From NCBI RefSeq assembly GCF_030264295.1, contig NZ_CP127173.1:7261501-7325500 (forward strand): 64,000 nt of DNA, in the 5' to 3' direction. Both the position numbers and the translations under genes were made by a program. The notes under the pieces were generated by a model, which searched no databases, was not told where the DNA came from, and saw nothing but the letters and a program-made list of their open reading frames with translations. How positions within the stretch are numbered: position 1 is the first letter of the stretch; every line of letters begins with the position of its first letter. The stretch comes from Amycolatopsis nalaikhensis. GTDB taxonomy: Bacteria > Actinomycetota > Actinomycetes > Mycobacteriales > Pseudonocardiaceae. Positions 36,263-45,400 of the stretch are shown in pieces.

Positions 36263-37275
36263 CCGAAACGCAAGCACCACCACAGGAAGCGCTTCCCGCC
36301 GAACGGAAGCGGCGGTTCGCCTTCACCGCCGACCCGCGGCTGCTCGGCCTGGCCGGCGTGCTCGTCGTGCTGTGCCTGGTCGGCCAGTTCACCCGGCCCG
36401 AGCTGTTCTTCACCGAAAGCAACATCTCGACGATCCTGCGGCTGGCCGCGGCGATCGGCGTGGTCAGCGTCGGGATGACGTTCGTGATCATCAGCGGCGG
36501 GATCGACCTGTCCGTCGGCTCGATGGTCGGCCTGGCCGGGGTGTGGCTGACGACGTTGGCGACGCAGTCGTACGGCCCGTGGGTGATGGTCCTCTGCGGA
36601 CTCGCGGTCGGCCTCGGCTGCGGGCTGATCAACGGCGTCCTCGTCGCCTACGGCAAGGTCGTGCCCTTCATCGCGACGCTGGCGATGTACGTCTCGGCCC
36701 GCGGGCTCGCCGAACGGATCAGCGGCCGGCGCACCCAGGTCGTCGCCGACCAGGACTTCCTCGCCTTCTTCCGCGGCGCCTTCCTCGGGATCCCGACGCT
36801 GATCTGGCTGTTCGCGCTGGTCTTCGCGGTCGGCTGGGTGGTGCTGAACCGCACCACGTTCGGCCGCCGGACGTACGCGGTCGGCGGCAACGCCGAGGCG
36901 TCGCGGCTGGCGGGCATCAACGTCAAGCGTCACCTCGCGCTCGTCTACGGCGTGGCCGGGCTGTGCTGCGGGATCGCCGCGCTGATGGTCGTCGCGCGGA
37001 CGACGGCGGGCGCGTCGACCAACGGCATGTTCTACGAGCTCGACGCGATCGCGGCGGTGGTCATCGGCGGCACGCTGCTCACCGGCGGCCGCGGCTCGCT
37101 CATCGGCACCCTCGTCGGGGTGCTGATCTTCACCGTGCTGTCGAACATCTTCACGCTGAACAACCTGGACACCGACATCCAGAACATCGCCAAGGGCGTG
37201 ATCATCGTGCTCGCCGTGCTCCTGCAGTTCCGGGGCCGCAAGATCAAGAACCAGTCAGCAAGGAGGTCGTCATGA
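36259..37275 (+). CDS. Sugar ABC transporter permease, RbsC type
   Basis: 338-residue integral membrane permease with eight to ten hydrophobic helices. It has the CUT2 permease signatures 'IISGGIDLSVGSMVGLAG' (about 75-92), 'YAVGGNAEASRLAGINV' (about 211-227), the loop that contacts the ATPase, and 'AVVIGGTLLTGGRGSLIGTLVG' seen in parts (about 263-284). It carries its partner ATPase and binding protein as immediate neighbours, with 4-nt overlap upstream and 4-nt overlap downstream. Specificity probably lies with a monosaccharide or inositol-like polyol. Confidence 0.93.
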   Translation: MTETQAPPQEALPAERKRRFAFTADPRLLGLAGVLVVLCLVGQFTRPELFFTESNISTILRLAAAIGVVSVGMTFVIISGGIDLSVGSMVGLAGVWLTTLATQSYGPWVMVLCGLAVGLGCGLINGVLVAYGKVVPFIATLAMYVSARGLAERISGRRTQVVADQDFLAFFRGAFLGIPTLIWLFALVFAVGWVVLNRTTFGRRTYAVGGNAEASRLAGINVKRHLALVYGVAGLCCGIAALMVVARTTAGASTNGMFYELDAIAAVVIGGTLLTGGRGSLIGTLVGVLIFTVLSNIFTLNNLDTDIQNIAKGVIIVLAVLLQFRGRKIKNQSARRSS

Positions 37276-38327
37276 CCGGAGAACCGTTCCTCGGCCGCCG
37301 GGGATTCCTGTTCGGCGGGGCCGCGCTGGGGGCCGGTGCGCTGCTGGCCGGGTGCACGTCGAACACGCCGGCGAACTCGGAGTCGAACGCGCCGGTGGCC
37401 AACGCGGGCAACAACGCCCAGCCGGGCAAGCCGATCACCATCGGCTTCTCCGCGCCGGCCGCCGACCACGGCTGGATCGCCGCGATCACCAAGAACGCCA
37501 AGGCGCAGGCGCAGAAGTTCAGCGAGGTGAAGTTCAACGCCACCGAGGGCACCAACGACGTCAACCAGCAGATCTCCCAGGTGGAGACGCTGATCAACGC
37601 GAAGGTCGACGTCCTGGTCATCCTGCCCTTCGACGGCAAGGCGCTCACCGCGGTCGGCCAGCAGGCGATGGACGCGGGCATCCCGGTGATCAACCTCGAC
37701 CGCGTCTTCGACACGCCACTGGCGTACCGAACGTGGATCGGCGGCGACAACTACCGGATGGGCGTCAACGCGGGCAACTACATCGCCGCGGAGCTCAAGA
37801 AGAAGAACGTCGCCAACCCGATCATCGGCGAGGTCGCCGGGATCGACTCGCTGCCGCTGACGCAGGAACGCAGCAAGGGGTTCTCGGACGCGCTGGGCCG
37901 CGCCGGGTTCAAGGTGGGCCCGCGGGTGTCGGCGCAGTTCACCTCGGAGTCGGGGGAGCAGCAGACGGCGAACCTGCTGCAGGGCGCGCCCAAGCTGGAC
38001 GCGCTGTGGAACCACGACGACGACCAGGGCATCGGCGTCAACGCGGCGATCGACACCGCGGGCCGCAAGGAGTTCATCATGGTCGGCGGCGCCGGCTCGA
38101 AGAACATGATGAACCTGATCAAGGCGGACTCCTCGCCGATCAAGGCGACGGTGCTCTACAGCCCGTCGATGGCTTCGACGGCGGTCGCGCTGGCCCGGTT
38201 GCTGGGGCAGGGCAAGGGGATCGGCGACCTGGCCGAGCACGACATCCCGGCCGAGATCACGACGTATTCGGCGGTGGTCACGAAGGAGAACGTCGACCAG
38301 TACCTCGACGTCGGCTTCGACTCCTGA
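37272..38327 (+). CDS. Sugar ABC transporter substrate-binding lipoprotein (periplasmic-binding-protein-like I)
   Basis: 351 residues. A combined Tat/lipoprotein signal: GRRGFLFGG (8-16) and lipobox LLAGC with Cys28. The mature protein has the ribose-binding fold: 'ITIGFSAPAADHGWIAAIT' (about 56-74), 'DVLVILPFDGKAL' (about 115-127), 'PVINLDRVF' (about 137-145) and 'LDALWNHDDDQGIGVNAAID' partly (about 240-258). It captures the sugar for the RbsA/RbsC pair. A Tat signal on a binding lipoprotein suggests it folds, or binds a cofactor or ligand, before export. A perfect 22-bp hairpin follows its stop. Confidence 0.92.
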   Translation: MTGEPFLGRRGFLFGGAALGAGALLAGCTSNTPANSESNAPVANAGNNAQPGKPITIGFSAPAADHGWIAAITKNAKAQAQKFSEVKFNATEGTNDVNQQISQVETLINAKVDVLVILPFDGKALTAVGQQAMDAGIPVINLDRVFDTPLAYRTWIGGDNYRMGVNAGNYIAAELKKKNVANPIIGEVAGIDSLPLTQERSKGFSDALGRAGFKVGPRVSAQFTSESGEQQTANLLQGAPKLDALWNHDDDQGIGVNAAIDTAGRKEFIMVGGAGSKNMMNLIKADSSPIKATVLYSPSMASTAVALARLLGQGKGIGDLAEHDIPAEITTYSAVVTKENVDQYLDVGFDS

Positions 38328-38331
38328 CCCC

Positions 38332-38377
38332 GTCGTGAGTGTTTAGGGCGGTTCTAACCGCCCTAAACACTCACGAC
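38332..38377. terminator. Perfect 22-bp-arm hairpin between transport and catabolic genes
   Basis: Arms 38332-38353 and 38356-38377 are exact complements separated by 2 nt (inner part GGGCGGTT ct AACCGCCC, outer GTCGTGAGTG...). It starts 5 bp after the binding-protein stop and ends 29 bp before the dehydrogenase start. It acts either as a terminator or as a partial terminator setting the ratio of uptake to catabolic genes. It also looks like a dispersed repeat. Confidence 0.75.
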
Positions 38378-38406
38378 CACCACGGCACCGAAACCAAAGG
38401 AGGGGT

Positions 38407-39552
38407 ATGAGCCCGGCACGGGAAACCATCGGGATCGGGATGGTGGGGCACGCGTTCATGGGTGCGGTGCATTCGCACGCCTGGCGCAGTGTCCACCGGT
38501 TCTTCGACTCGCCGCTGGTGCCGAGACTCGCCGTGCTCGGCGGCCGCGACGAGGCCCGGGCCAAGGCGGCGGCGGAGAAGTACGGCTGGGAGGACGTCGA
38601 GACGGACTGGCGGAAGCTGGTCGCGCGGGACGACGTCGGCCTGGTCGACGTCTGCACGCCGGGGGACAGCCACGCGGAGATCGCGATCGCCGCGCTGGAG
38701 GCCGGGAAGCACGTGTTGTGCGAAAAGCCCCTCGCCAATTCGGTCGCGGAGGCCGAGGCGATGGCCGAGGCGGCGCGGCGGGCCCGTGAACGCGGGGTAC
38801 GGGCCATGGTCGCGTTCAACTATCGCCGGGTGCCCGCGCTCGCGCACGCCAGGAACCTGGTCGCGAGCGGGGCACTCGGTGAGATCCGGCACGTGCGGTC
38901 GGTGTACCTGCAGGACTGGCTGTCCGATCCCGAGGCGCCGATGACGTGGCGGTTGCGGAAGGAGTCCGCGGGTTCGGGGGCGCTGGGCGACCTGGGTGCG
39001 CACATCGTCGATGCCGCCCAGTTCGTCACCGGCGACTTGATCACGGGGGTCTCGGCGCTGACGAACACCTTCGTGAAGCAGCGGCCGTCCGAGAGCGGCG
39101 GGACGGACGAGGTGACGGTCGACGACACCGCGTTGTTCCTGGCGCGCTTGTCGTCGGGCGCGGTGGCGAGCTTCGAAGCCACCCGCTACGCCCTGGGCCG
39201 CAAGAACTCCATGCGGCTGGAGGTCAACGGGTCGAAGGCCAGCTTGGCGTTCGACTTCGAGTCGATGAACGAGCTGCAGTGGTACGAGGGCTCCGGCACC
39301 GAGGCGGGGTTCCGCCGGATCCTCGTCACCGAGCCGCAGCACCCCTACGTGAGCGCGTGGTGGCCGCCGGGCCACCTGCTCGGCTACGAGCACACGTTCA
39401 CCCACGAGGTCGCCGACCTGCTGGAAGCCATCGGCGCGGGCACCGATCCCGCGCCGGGCTTCGACGACGGACTGCGGGTCCAGCGGGTGCTCGACGCCGT
39501 CGAGCGGAGCGCGGCCGCGGAAGCGAATTGGACGTCGGTGGAGGAGAAATGA
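38407..39552 (+). CDS. Gfo/Idh/MocA family sugar/inositol dehydrogenase
   Basis: 381-residue NAD(P)-dependent oxidoreductase. It has an N-terminal Rossmann domain with 'IGIGMVGHAFMGAVHSHAW' (about 8-26), 'LVDVCTPGDSHAEIAIAALEAGKHVLCEKPLANS' seen in parts including the family lysine of EKP (about 78-112), and a C-terminal alpha/beta domain with 'GSGALGDLGAHIVDAAQF' (about 195-212, catalytic Asp/His). Probably oxidises a sugar or polyol hydroxyl, possibly at C3. A strong AAAGGAGGGG precedes ATG 38407. Its TGA overlaps the next start, so it is coupled to an isomerase gene. Confidence 0.9.
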   Translation: MSPARETIGIGMVGHAFMGAVHSHAWRSVHRFFDSPLVPRLAVLGGRDEARAKAAAEKYGWEDVETDWRKLVARDDVGLVDVCTPGDSHAEIAIAALEAGKHVLCEKPLANSVAEAEAMAEAARRARERGVRAMVAFNYRRVPALAHARNLVASGALGEIRHVRSVYLQDWLSDPEAPMTWRLRKESAGSGALGDLGAHIVDAAQFVTGDLITGVSALTNTFVKQRPSESGGTDEVTVDDTALFLARLSSGAVASFEATRYALGRKNSMRLEVNGSKASLAFDFESMNELQWYEGSGTEAGFRRILVTEPQHPYVSAWWPPGHLLGYEHTFTHEVADLLEAIGAGTDPAPGFDDGLRVQRVLDAVERSAAAEANWTSVEEK

Positions 39553-40553
39553 GCCGTCCCGTCACGTTGTTCACCGGCCAGTGGGCCGACCTGCCGTTCA
39601 CCGAGGTGTGCAAGCTCGCCTCGGAGTGGGGTTACGACGGCCTGGAAATCGCTTGCTCGGGTGACCACTTCGAGGTCGACCGGGCGCTGTCCGAAGAGGA
39701 CTACGTGCCGGGGCGGCTGCGGCTGCTCGCCGAGCACGGACTCAAGGTGTGGGCGATCTCGAACCACCTCGTCGGGCAGGCCGTCTGCGACGACCCGATC
39801 GACGCCCGGCACCGGGCGATCCTCCCGTCGCGCATCTGGGGCGACGGCGAGCCCGAGGGCGTCCGGCAGCGCGCGGCGGCCGAAATGGCCGACACCGCGC
39901 GGGCGGCGGCGAAGCTCGGCGTCAACACCGTCATCGGCTTCACGGGGTCGAAGATCTGGAAGTACGTCGCGATGTTTCCGCCGGTCGCGCGCGATGACAT
40001 CGATGACGGTTACGCGGACTTCGCCCGTCGGTGGAACCCGATCCTGGACGTCTTCGACGAGGTCGGCGTCCGGTTCGCGCACGAGGTCCACCCGTCGGAG
40101 ATCGCCTACGACTACTGGACGACCAAGCGCGCGCTGGAAGCCGTCGACCACCGGCCGGCGTTCGGGCTGAACTGGGACCCGTCGCATTTCGTCTGGCAGG
40201 ACCTCGACCCGGTCGGGTTCATCCTCGACTTCGCCGACCGGATCTACCACGTCGACTGCAAGGACACCCGCAAGCGCTTCGACGGCCGCAACGGGCGGCT
40301 CGGCTCGCACCTGGCCTGGGCGGATCCCCGCCGCGGCTGGGACTTCGTGTCCGTCGGCCACGGCGACGTCCCGTGGGAGGACTGCTTCCGGGCGCTGAAC
40401 TCGATCGGCTACTCCGGCCCGATCTCGGTGGAGTGGGAAGACGCCGGAATGGACCGGCTCCGAGGCGCGGCGGAGGCGGTGAAGTACCTGCGCGAGCACC
40501 TGTTCGACCAGCCGTCGGCGGCTTTCGACGCGGCTTTCAGCAACCAGAGATGA
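39549..40553 (+). CDS. Sugar phosphate isomerase/epimerase family TIM-barrel protein (cytoplasmic)
   Basis: 334-residue xylose-isomerase-like TIM barrel (AP endonuclease 2 superfamily). Metal ligands are seen in 'RFAHEVHPSEIAYDY' (about 177-191), 'GLNWDPSHFVWQ' (about 208-219), 'YHVDCKDTRKRF' (about 237-248) and 'ISVEWEDAG' (about 296-304). No signal peptide. Members isomerise or epimerise keto-sugars; in 3-keto-glycoside routes they also catalyse C-O or C-C glycoside eliminations next to Gfo/Idh/MocA enzymes. It is coupled to the dehydrogenase by ATGA, which suggests consecutive steps on one substrate. Confidence 0.87.
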   Translation: MSRPVTLFTGQWADLPFTEVCKLASEWGYDGLEIACSGDHFEVDRALSEEDYVPGRLRLLAEHGLKVWAISNHLVGQAVCDDPIDARHRAILPSRIWGDGEPEGVRQRAAAEMADTARAAAKLGVNTVIGFTGSKIWKYVAMFPPVARDDIDDGYADFARRWNPILDVFDEVGVRFAHEVHPSEIAYDYWTTKRALEAVDHRPAFGLNWDPSHFVWQDLDPVGFILDFADRIYHVDCKDTRKRFDGRNGRLGSHLAWADPRRGWDFVSVGHGDVPWEDCFRALNSIGYSGPISVEWEDAGMDRLRGAAEAVKYLREHLFDQPSAAFDAAFSNQR

Positions 40554-40562
40554 GGGAGTTCC

Positions 40563-41417
40563 ATGTGCGGTGAACGGCCAGAGCAGCACTCCCGACGAAC
40601 GTTCCTGAACGTGGCGACAGCGGCCCTCACGGTGGGGGCGGCGGCGGTGGCCTTGCCCGGCACCGCGGCCGCTTCCCCGGCCCGCCGCCGCGTGCCGCTC
40701 GACAAGATCAGCATCCAGCTCTACTCCCTGCGTTCCCTGCTGCAGAACGATCCCGAAGGCACGCTGTCCGCGCTGGCCGACATCGGTTACCGCAAGGTGG
40801 AGCTGGCCGGGACGTACGGCCGCAGCGCGACCGAGTTCCGCGCCATCCTCGACCGGTGCCACCTCGAGGCGTCGTCCACGCACGTGGGCATCGACGGCGA
40901 CCTGAACCAGACCATCGCCGACGCGAAGATCCTCGGCAACACCTCCGCCGTGGTGCCGTACGCGAATTTCGGCACCATCGCCGAGTGGGAGGCCTTCGCG
41001 GGCCGCATGAACACCGCCGCGGTCGCCTTCAAGAAGGCCGGGCTGAAGCTCGGCTACCACAACCACGACCACGAGTTCGCCCCGATCGGCGGCGTCGTGC
41101 CCTACGACGTGCTCACCGCGAAGACGGACAAGCGGCTCGTGCACCTGGAAATCGATCTGTTCTGGGCGGTGAACGGCGGCGCGGACCCGGTCGAGCTGTT
41201 CCGGCGCAACTACCCGCGCGTCAAGCAGTACCACGTGAAGGACCGGACCGCGGACGGGCAGATGGTCGACCCCGGCGCGGGTGTCATCAACTTCCCGCGC
41301 ATCTTCGCCGCTTCCTGCCACACCATCGGCGAGTACATCGTCGAGCACGACCAGCCCGCCGATCCGCTGAACACCGCGAAGGTCGGGTTCGAGTACCTCC
41401 GCACCGTGCGTTTCTGA
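40563..41417 (+). CDS. Tat-exported sugar isomerase/epimerase-like TIM-barrel protein
   Basis: 284 residues. Same xylose-isomerase-like superfamily as the preceding protein but with a twin-arginine signal (SRRTFLNVA, about 9-17) and cleavage near AAASPARR, so it should act outside the membrane. Metal-site segments: 'LGYHNHDHEFAP' (about 162-173), 'HLEIDLFWAVNGG' (about 195-207), 'YHVKDRT' (about 223-229) and 'YIVEHDQP' (about 259-266). An exported member beside a cytosolic paralogue suggests that keto-sugar chemistry starts extracytoplasmically. It starts 10 nt after the upstream stop. Confidence 0.85.
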   Translation: MCGERPEQHSRRTFLNVATAALTVGAAAVALPGTAAASPARRRVPLDKISIQLYSLRSLLQNDPEGTLSALADIGYRKVELAGTYGRSATEFRAILDRCHLEASSTHVGIDGDLNQTIADAKILGNTSAVVPYANFGTIAEWEAFAGRMNTAAVAFKKAGLKLGYHNHDHEFAPIGGVVPYDVLTAKTDKRLVHLEIDLFWAVNGGADPVELFRRNYPRVKQYHVKDRTADGQMVDPGAGVINFPRIFAASCHTIGEYIVEHDQPADPLNTAKVGFEYLRTVRF

Positions 41418-41434
41418 GCCCCGGGGGAGTCCAC

Positions 41435-42421
41435 ATGCGAGTGTCACGTCGGTCGATGCTGGCCGGAACCGCCGCGGGCGTGCTCGCGCCCGCCGTCGGG
41501 CTGGCCGCGACGGCCGGGACGGCGTCGGCGGCGGGCCTGACCCGCCGGATCACGATCTACGCCGAAGCACTGCCCAACGGCCTGTACGGCTACGGCCTCG
41601 AGCCGGGCAAGGCCACGATCCCGGGACCGCTGCTGGAGATCTACGAGGGCGACACCCTCGAGATCGAGCTGGTCAACACGACCGACCAGCGGCTGTCCAT
41701 CCACCCGCACGGCGTCAACTACGACACGGCGTCCGACGGCGCCCCGCTCAACGCGTCGTTCAACAAGCCGTACGAGACCCGGACCTACACCTGGAAGACG
41801 CGCGCCCGCTACGACACCGGCAGCGGGTTCTGGATGCCGGGCAACGCCGGGTACTGGCATTACCACGACCACGCGATGGGCACCGACCACGGCACCGGCG
41901 GCCTCGCGCGCGGGCTCTACGGCGGGCTGATCGTGCGCAAGCGCGGCGACCTGCTGCCCAGCAGGCAGTACACCGTCGTGTTCAACGAGATGATGATCAA
42001 CCACAAGATGGCCCCGGACACGCCGATCCTGGAAGCCAACCTGGGGGAGCGCGTCGAGTGGGTCTGCATCGGGTACGGCAGCCTGCCGCACACGTTCCAC
42101 CTGCACGCCCACCGCTGGGCCGACACCCGCACCGGGATGCTCGACGGCGCCGCTGACAACGCTGCCATCGTCGACAACAAGAACCTCGACCCCGGCAGCT
42201 CGTTCGGGTTCCAGGTGATCGCCGGCGAGGGCGTCGGGCCGGGTGCGTGGATGTACCACTGCCACGTCCAGACCCACTCCGACGGCGGGATGGTGGGCCT
42301 GTTCCTGGTCCGCAACGCCGACGGCAGCCTCCCCGCGGGAGCGCAGGACGCGATCGACCGGTTCAAGCTGCACGACCATTCCGGGCACGACATGAACCCC
42401 GATGCCCGCACGCACGCTTAG
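41435..42421 (+). CDS. Tat-exported two-domain laccase (small laccase-like multicopper oxidase)
   Basis: 328 residues, the size of the two-domain laccases of streptomycetes, which work as trimers. Tat signal SRRSMLAGT (4-12). All four copper-binding stretches are present: HPHG (about 90-93), HYHDH (about 143-147), 'HTFHLHAH' (about 220-227) and HCHVQTHSDGGM (about 274-285), the last containing the T1 Cys between two His. It oxidises phenols or other reductants with reduction of oxygen to water at the cell surface. It lies inside a sugar-catabolic operon 17 nt after the isomerase. It could recycle a quinone acceptor of the downstream propeller dehydrogenase, which is inference. RBS GGGGGAG. 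Confidence 0.92.
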   Translation: MRVSRRSMLAGTAAGVLAPAVGLAATAGTASAAGLTRRITIYAEALPNGLYGYGLEPGKATIPGPLLEIYEGDTLEIELVNTTDQRLSIHPHGVNYDTASDGAPLNASFNKPYETRTYTWKTRARYDTGSGFWMPGNAGYWHYHDHAMGTDHGTGGLARGLYGGLIVRKRGDLLPSRQYTVVFNEMMINHKMAPDTPILEANLGERVEWVCIGYGSLPHTFHLHAHRWADTRTGMLDGAADNAAIVDNKNLDPGSSFGFQVIAGEGVGPGAWMYHCHVQTHSDGGMVGLFLVRNADGSLPAGAQDAIDRFKLHDHSGHDMNPDARTHA

Positions 42422-42431
42422 GAGGGGAGCT

Positions 42432-45400
42432 ATGAGAAAACGTTGGTTCGGCAGGCGCGGCGCGGTCGTGCTCGCCATCGGTTCGGTCCTGGCGGCCGGG
42501 GCTCCGCTGATGGCGATGCCCGTGGCCCAGGCCGCGCCCGCCGCGGTGAACGTGCCCGTCAACGTGCTGGTCTTCCACGGCGCGGCGGCGGATCAGAAGG
42601 ACCCCGTGCTGCGCGCGGCGGACGCGATCGCGCGGCTCGGCACGGACAACGGCATCACCGTGACGGCGTCCTCGGACCCCGCCGTGTTCAGCACCGCCAA
42701 CCTCGCGAAGTACCGCGGGGTCGTCTACCTGTCCGCGCAAGGCGTCACGCTCAACCGTGACCAGGAAGGCGCGCTGCAGGCCTACATGAAAGCGGGTGGC
42801 GGGTTCCTCGGCATCTCCGACGCCGCCCGCGCGCAGGACTCGTCCCAGTGGTTCACCGGCCTGATCGGCGCCCGCCCGGTCGGCGCCCGGCCGACGCCCG
42901 AAGCGGTGGCGTCGGTGACCGCGAGCGCGGAGAACCCGCCCAACGAGACCAAGGAAAAGCTGGCCGACAACAACGAGAACACCAAGTGGCTGACCTTCGC
43001 CACCACCGGCTGGGCGGCCTACAAGATGGCGGCGCCGGTCGCGGTCAGCAGCTACTCGCTGGTGTCGGCCAACGACTTCCCCGGCCGCGACCCGAAGAAC
43101 TGGACCCTGCAGGGGTCCGCCGACGGGAGCACCTGGGTCGACCTGGACACGCGCACCAACGAGGTGTTCCAGGAACGGTTCCAGACCCGGACCTTCACCT
43201 TCGCCAACACGACGGTGTACCCGAACTACCGGCTGAACATCACCGCGAACTCGGGTGAGCCGCTCATCCAGCTCGCCGACCTCAAGCTGTTCAAGGACAG
43301 TTCGACGACCCCGCCGCCGCCCGAGCCGGCGCCGCAGCAGGCCGTGGTCGACGTCCTCGACGCGCAGCACCCGGCCACCGCCGGGCTGCCGCAGAACTGG
43401 ACGCGCACCGACCGGTGGCTCAATTGGGAGACCAACCCGGTCGGCACCGTGCACACCGTCGCGCAGGTCGAGGAGAAGGGCTACAACCCCGGGGTCGGCG
43501 CGAACGGCGCGTTCCACCCGATCTCGTGGTGCCGCGACTACGACGGCGGCCGGTCCTTCTACACCGGCATGGGCCGCACCGAAGGGTCCTACGGCGAAGA
43601 CCAGTTCCGGAACCACCTGCTCGGCGCGTTGCGCTGGACGACCGGCATGGTCCGCGGCGACTGCCAGGCCGGGATCGCCGCGAACTACAAGATCGAGCGG
43701 CTGACCGGCAAGAACGCGGCCGGGCAGCTCGACCAGATCGGCGAGCCGCACGGGCTGACCATCGCCCCGGACGGCAAGGTGTTCTACATCGGCAAGGCGG
43801 CCTGCCCGACCGGGCCGGTCGTGAGCTGGGACGACCCGAACGTCGGCCTCGGCTGCGGCACGATCCACCAGTGGGACCCGGTCACGAAGAAGCCCAAGCT
43901 GCTCACGACGTTGCGCGTGATGGGCAACCGGGGCAGCGGCGACGAACTCGTCAAGAACGAAGAGGGCCTGCTCGGCCTGACGCTGGACCCGAAGTTCAGC
44001 GAGAACGGCTGGATGTACGCCTACTGGATGCCGCACGAGTCGATCGACCGCGACAAGCGGATCGGCAAGCGGACGATCTCGCGGTTCACCTACGACCTGG
44101 CGAAGCAGACGCTCGACCAGGCCACCCGCAAGGACCTGCTGTCCTGGGACGTGCAGATCCACAGCTGCTGCCACGCCGGCGGCGGCATGGCGTTCGACAA
44201 GGACGGCAACCTCTACGTCGGGTCCGGGGACAACAACTCCTCGGGCGGCTCGAACGGCTACTCGGGCAACAACTGGACGCTCGACTACAAGGGTCTCTCG
44301 TTCCAGGACGCGCGCCGCACCGCGGGCAACACCAACGACCTGGGCGGCAAGATCCTGCGCATCCACCCGGAGCCGAACGGGACCTACACGATCCCGCAGG
44401 GGAACCTCTTCCCGAACGGGCCGGCCGACAAGACGCGCCCGGAGATCTACGTGATGGGCGTCCGCAACATCTCGCGCCTGCAGATCGACCCGGTGCACAA
44501 CTGGATGACCGCGGGCTGGGTCGGCCCCGACGCGTCGTCGCCGAGCCCCGAACTGGGGCCGGCGAAGTACGAGACGGCGACCATCATCACCGAAGCCGGT
44601 AACCACGGCTGGCCGTACTGCATGGGCAACCGGCAGCCCTACCGCGACCGCAGCAGCACCAACGCGGCCGAGCTGACCGGCTGGTACGACTGCGACCACC
44701 CGGTCAACACCTCGCCGCGCAACACCGGCCTGGTGAACCTGCCGCCGATCAAGGACAACATGATCTGGTACTCGCCGGACGGCGGCGGGCCGGTGTTCCC
44801 GAAGCGACCGGGCTCGTCCATCCCGACGTACAACGCGGCGGACGCCGTCTACACCCAGCCGTACCTGCGCGGTGGCGGCCAGGCCGTGATGTCCGGGCCG
44901 ACGTACCACCGTTCGCTGGTCAACACGAACAGCGGCGTCGCGTGGCCGGCGTACTGGGACAACAAGTGGTTCATCGGCGACGAGTCGAACTCGCAGAACC
45001 GGGTCGCGGTGACCGTCGACCCGGCGGGCGTGCCGACGCACCAGCCGCCGGTGTTCGCCGAGACGTTCCGGCAGATCATCCCGGGCGGCTCGGGCGACAC
45101 CCGGGTGCAGAGCTGGATGGACGCCAAGTTCGGGCCGGACGGCGCGCTGTACGTCCTGGACTACGGCAACGGGTTCTTCTCCCTCGACGCCAACCAGAAG
45201 CTGCTGAAGATCAGCTACACGGGCGGCGCGGCGACCCCGGCTCCGGCGGCGTCGTCGACGATGGTGCAGAACAAGGCGCTGACGGCCGCGTTCACCGGGT
45301 CGAAGTCCGGCGGCGTGTCCTACCGCTGGGAGTTCGGCGACGGCTCGGTGTCCACCCAGGCCGACCCGCGGCACACCTACCCGCGCACCGGGCTCTACAC

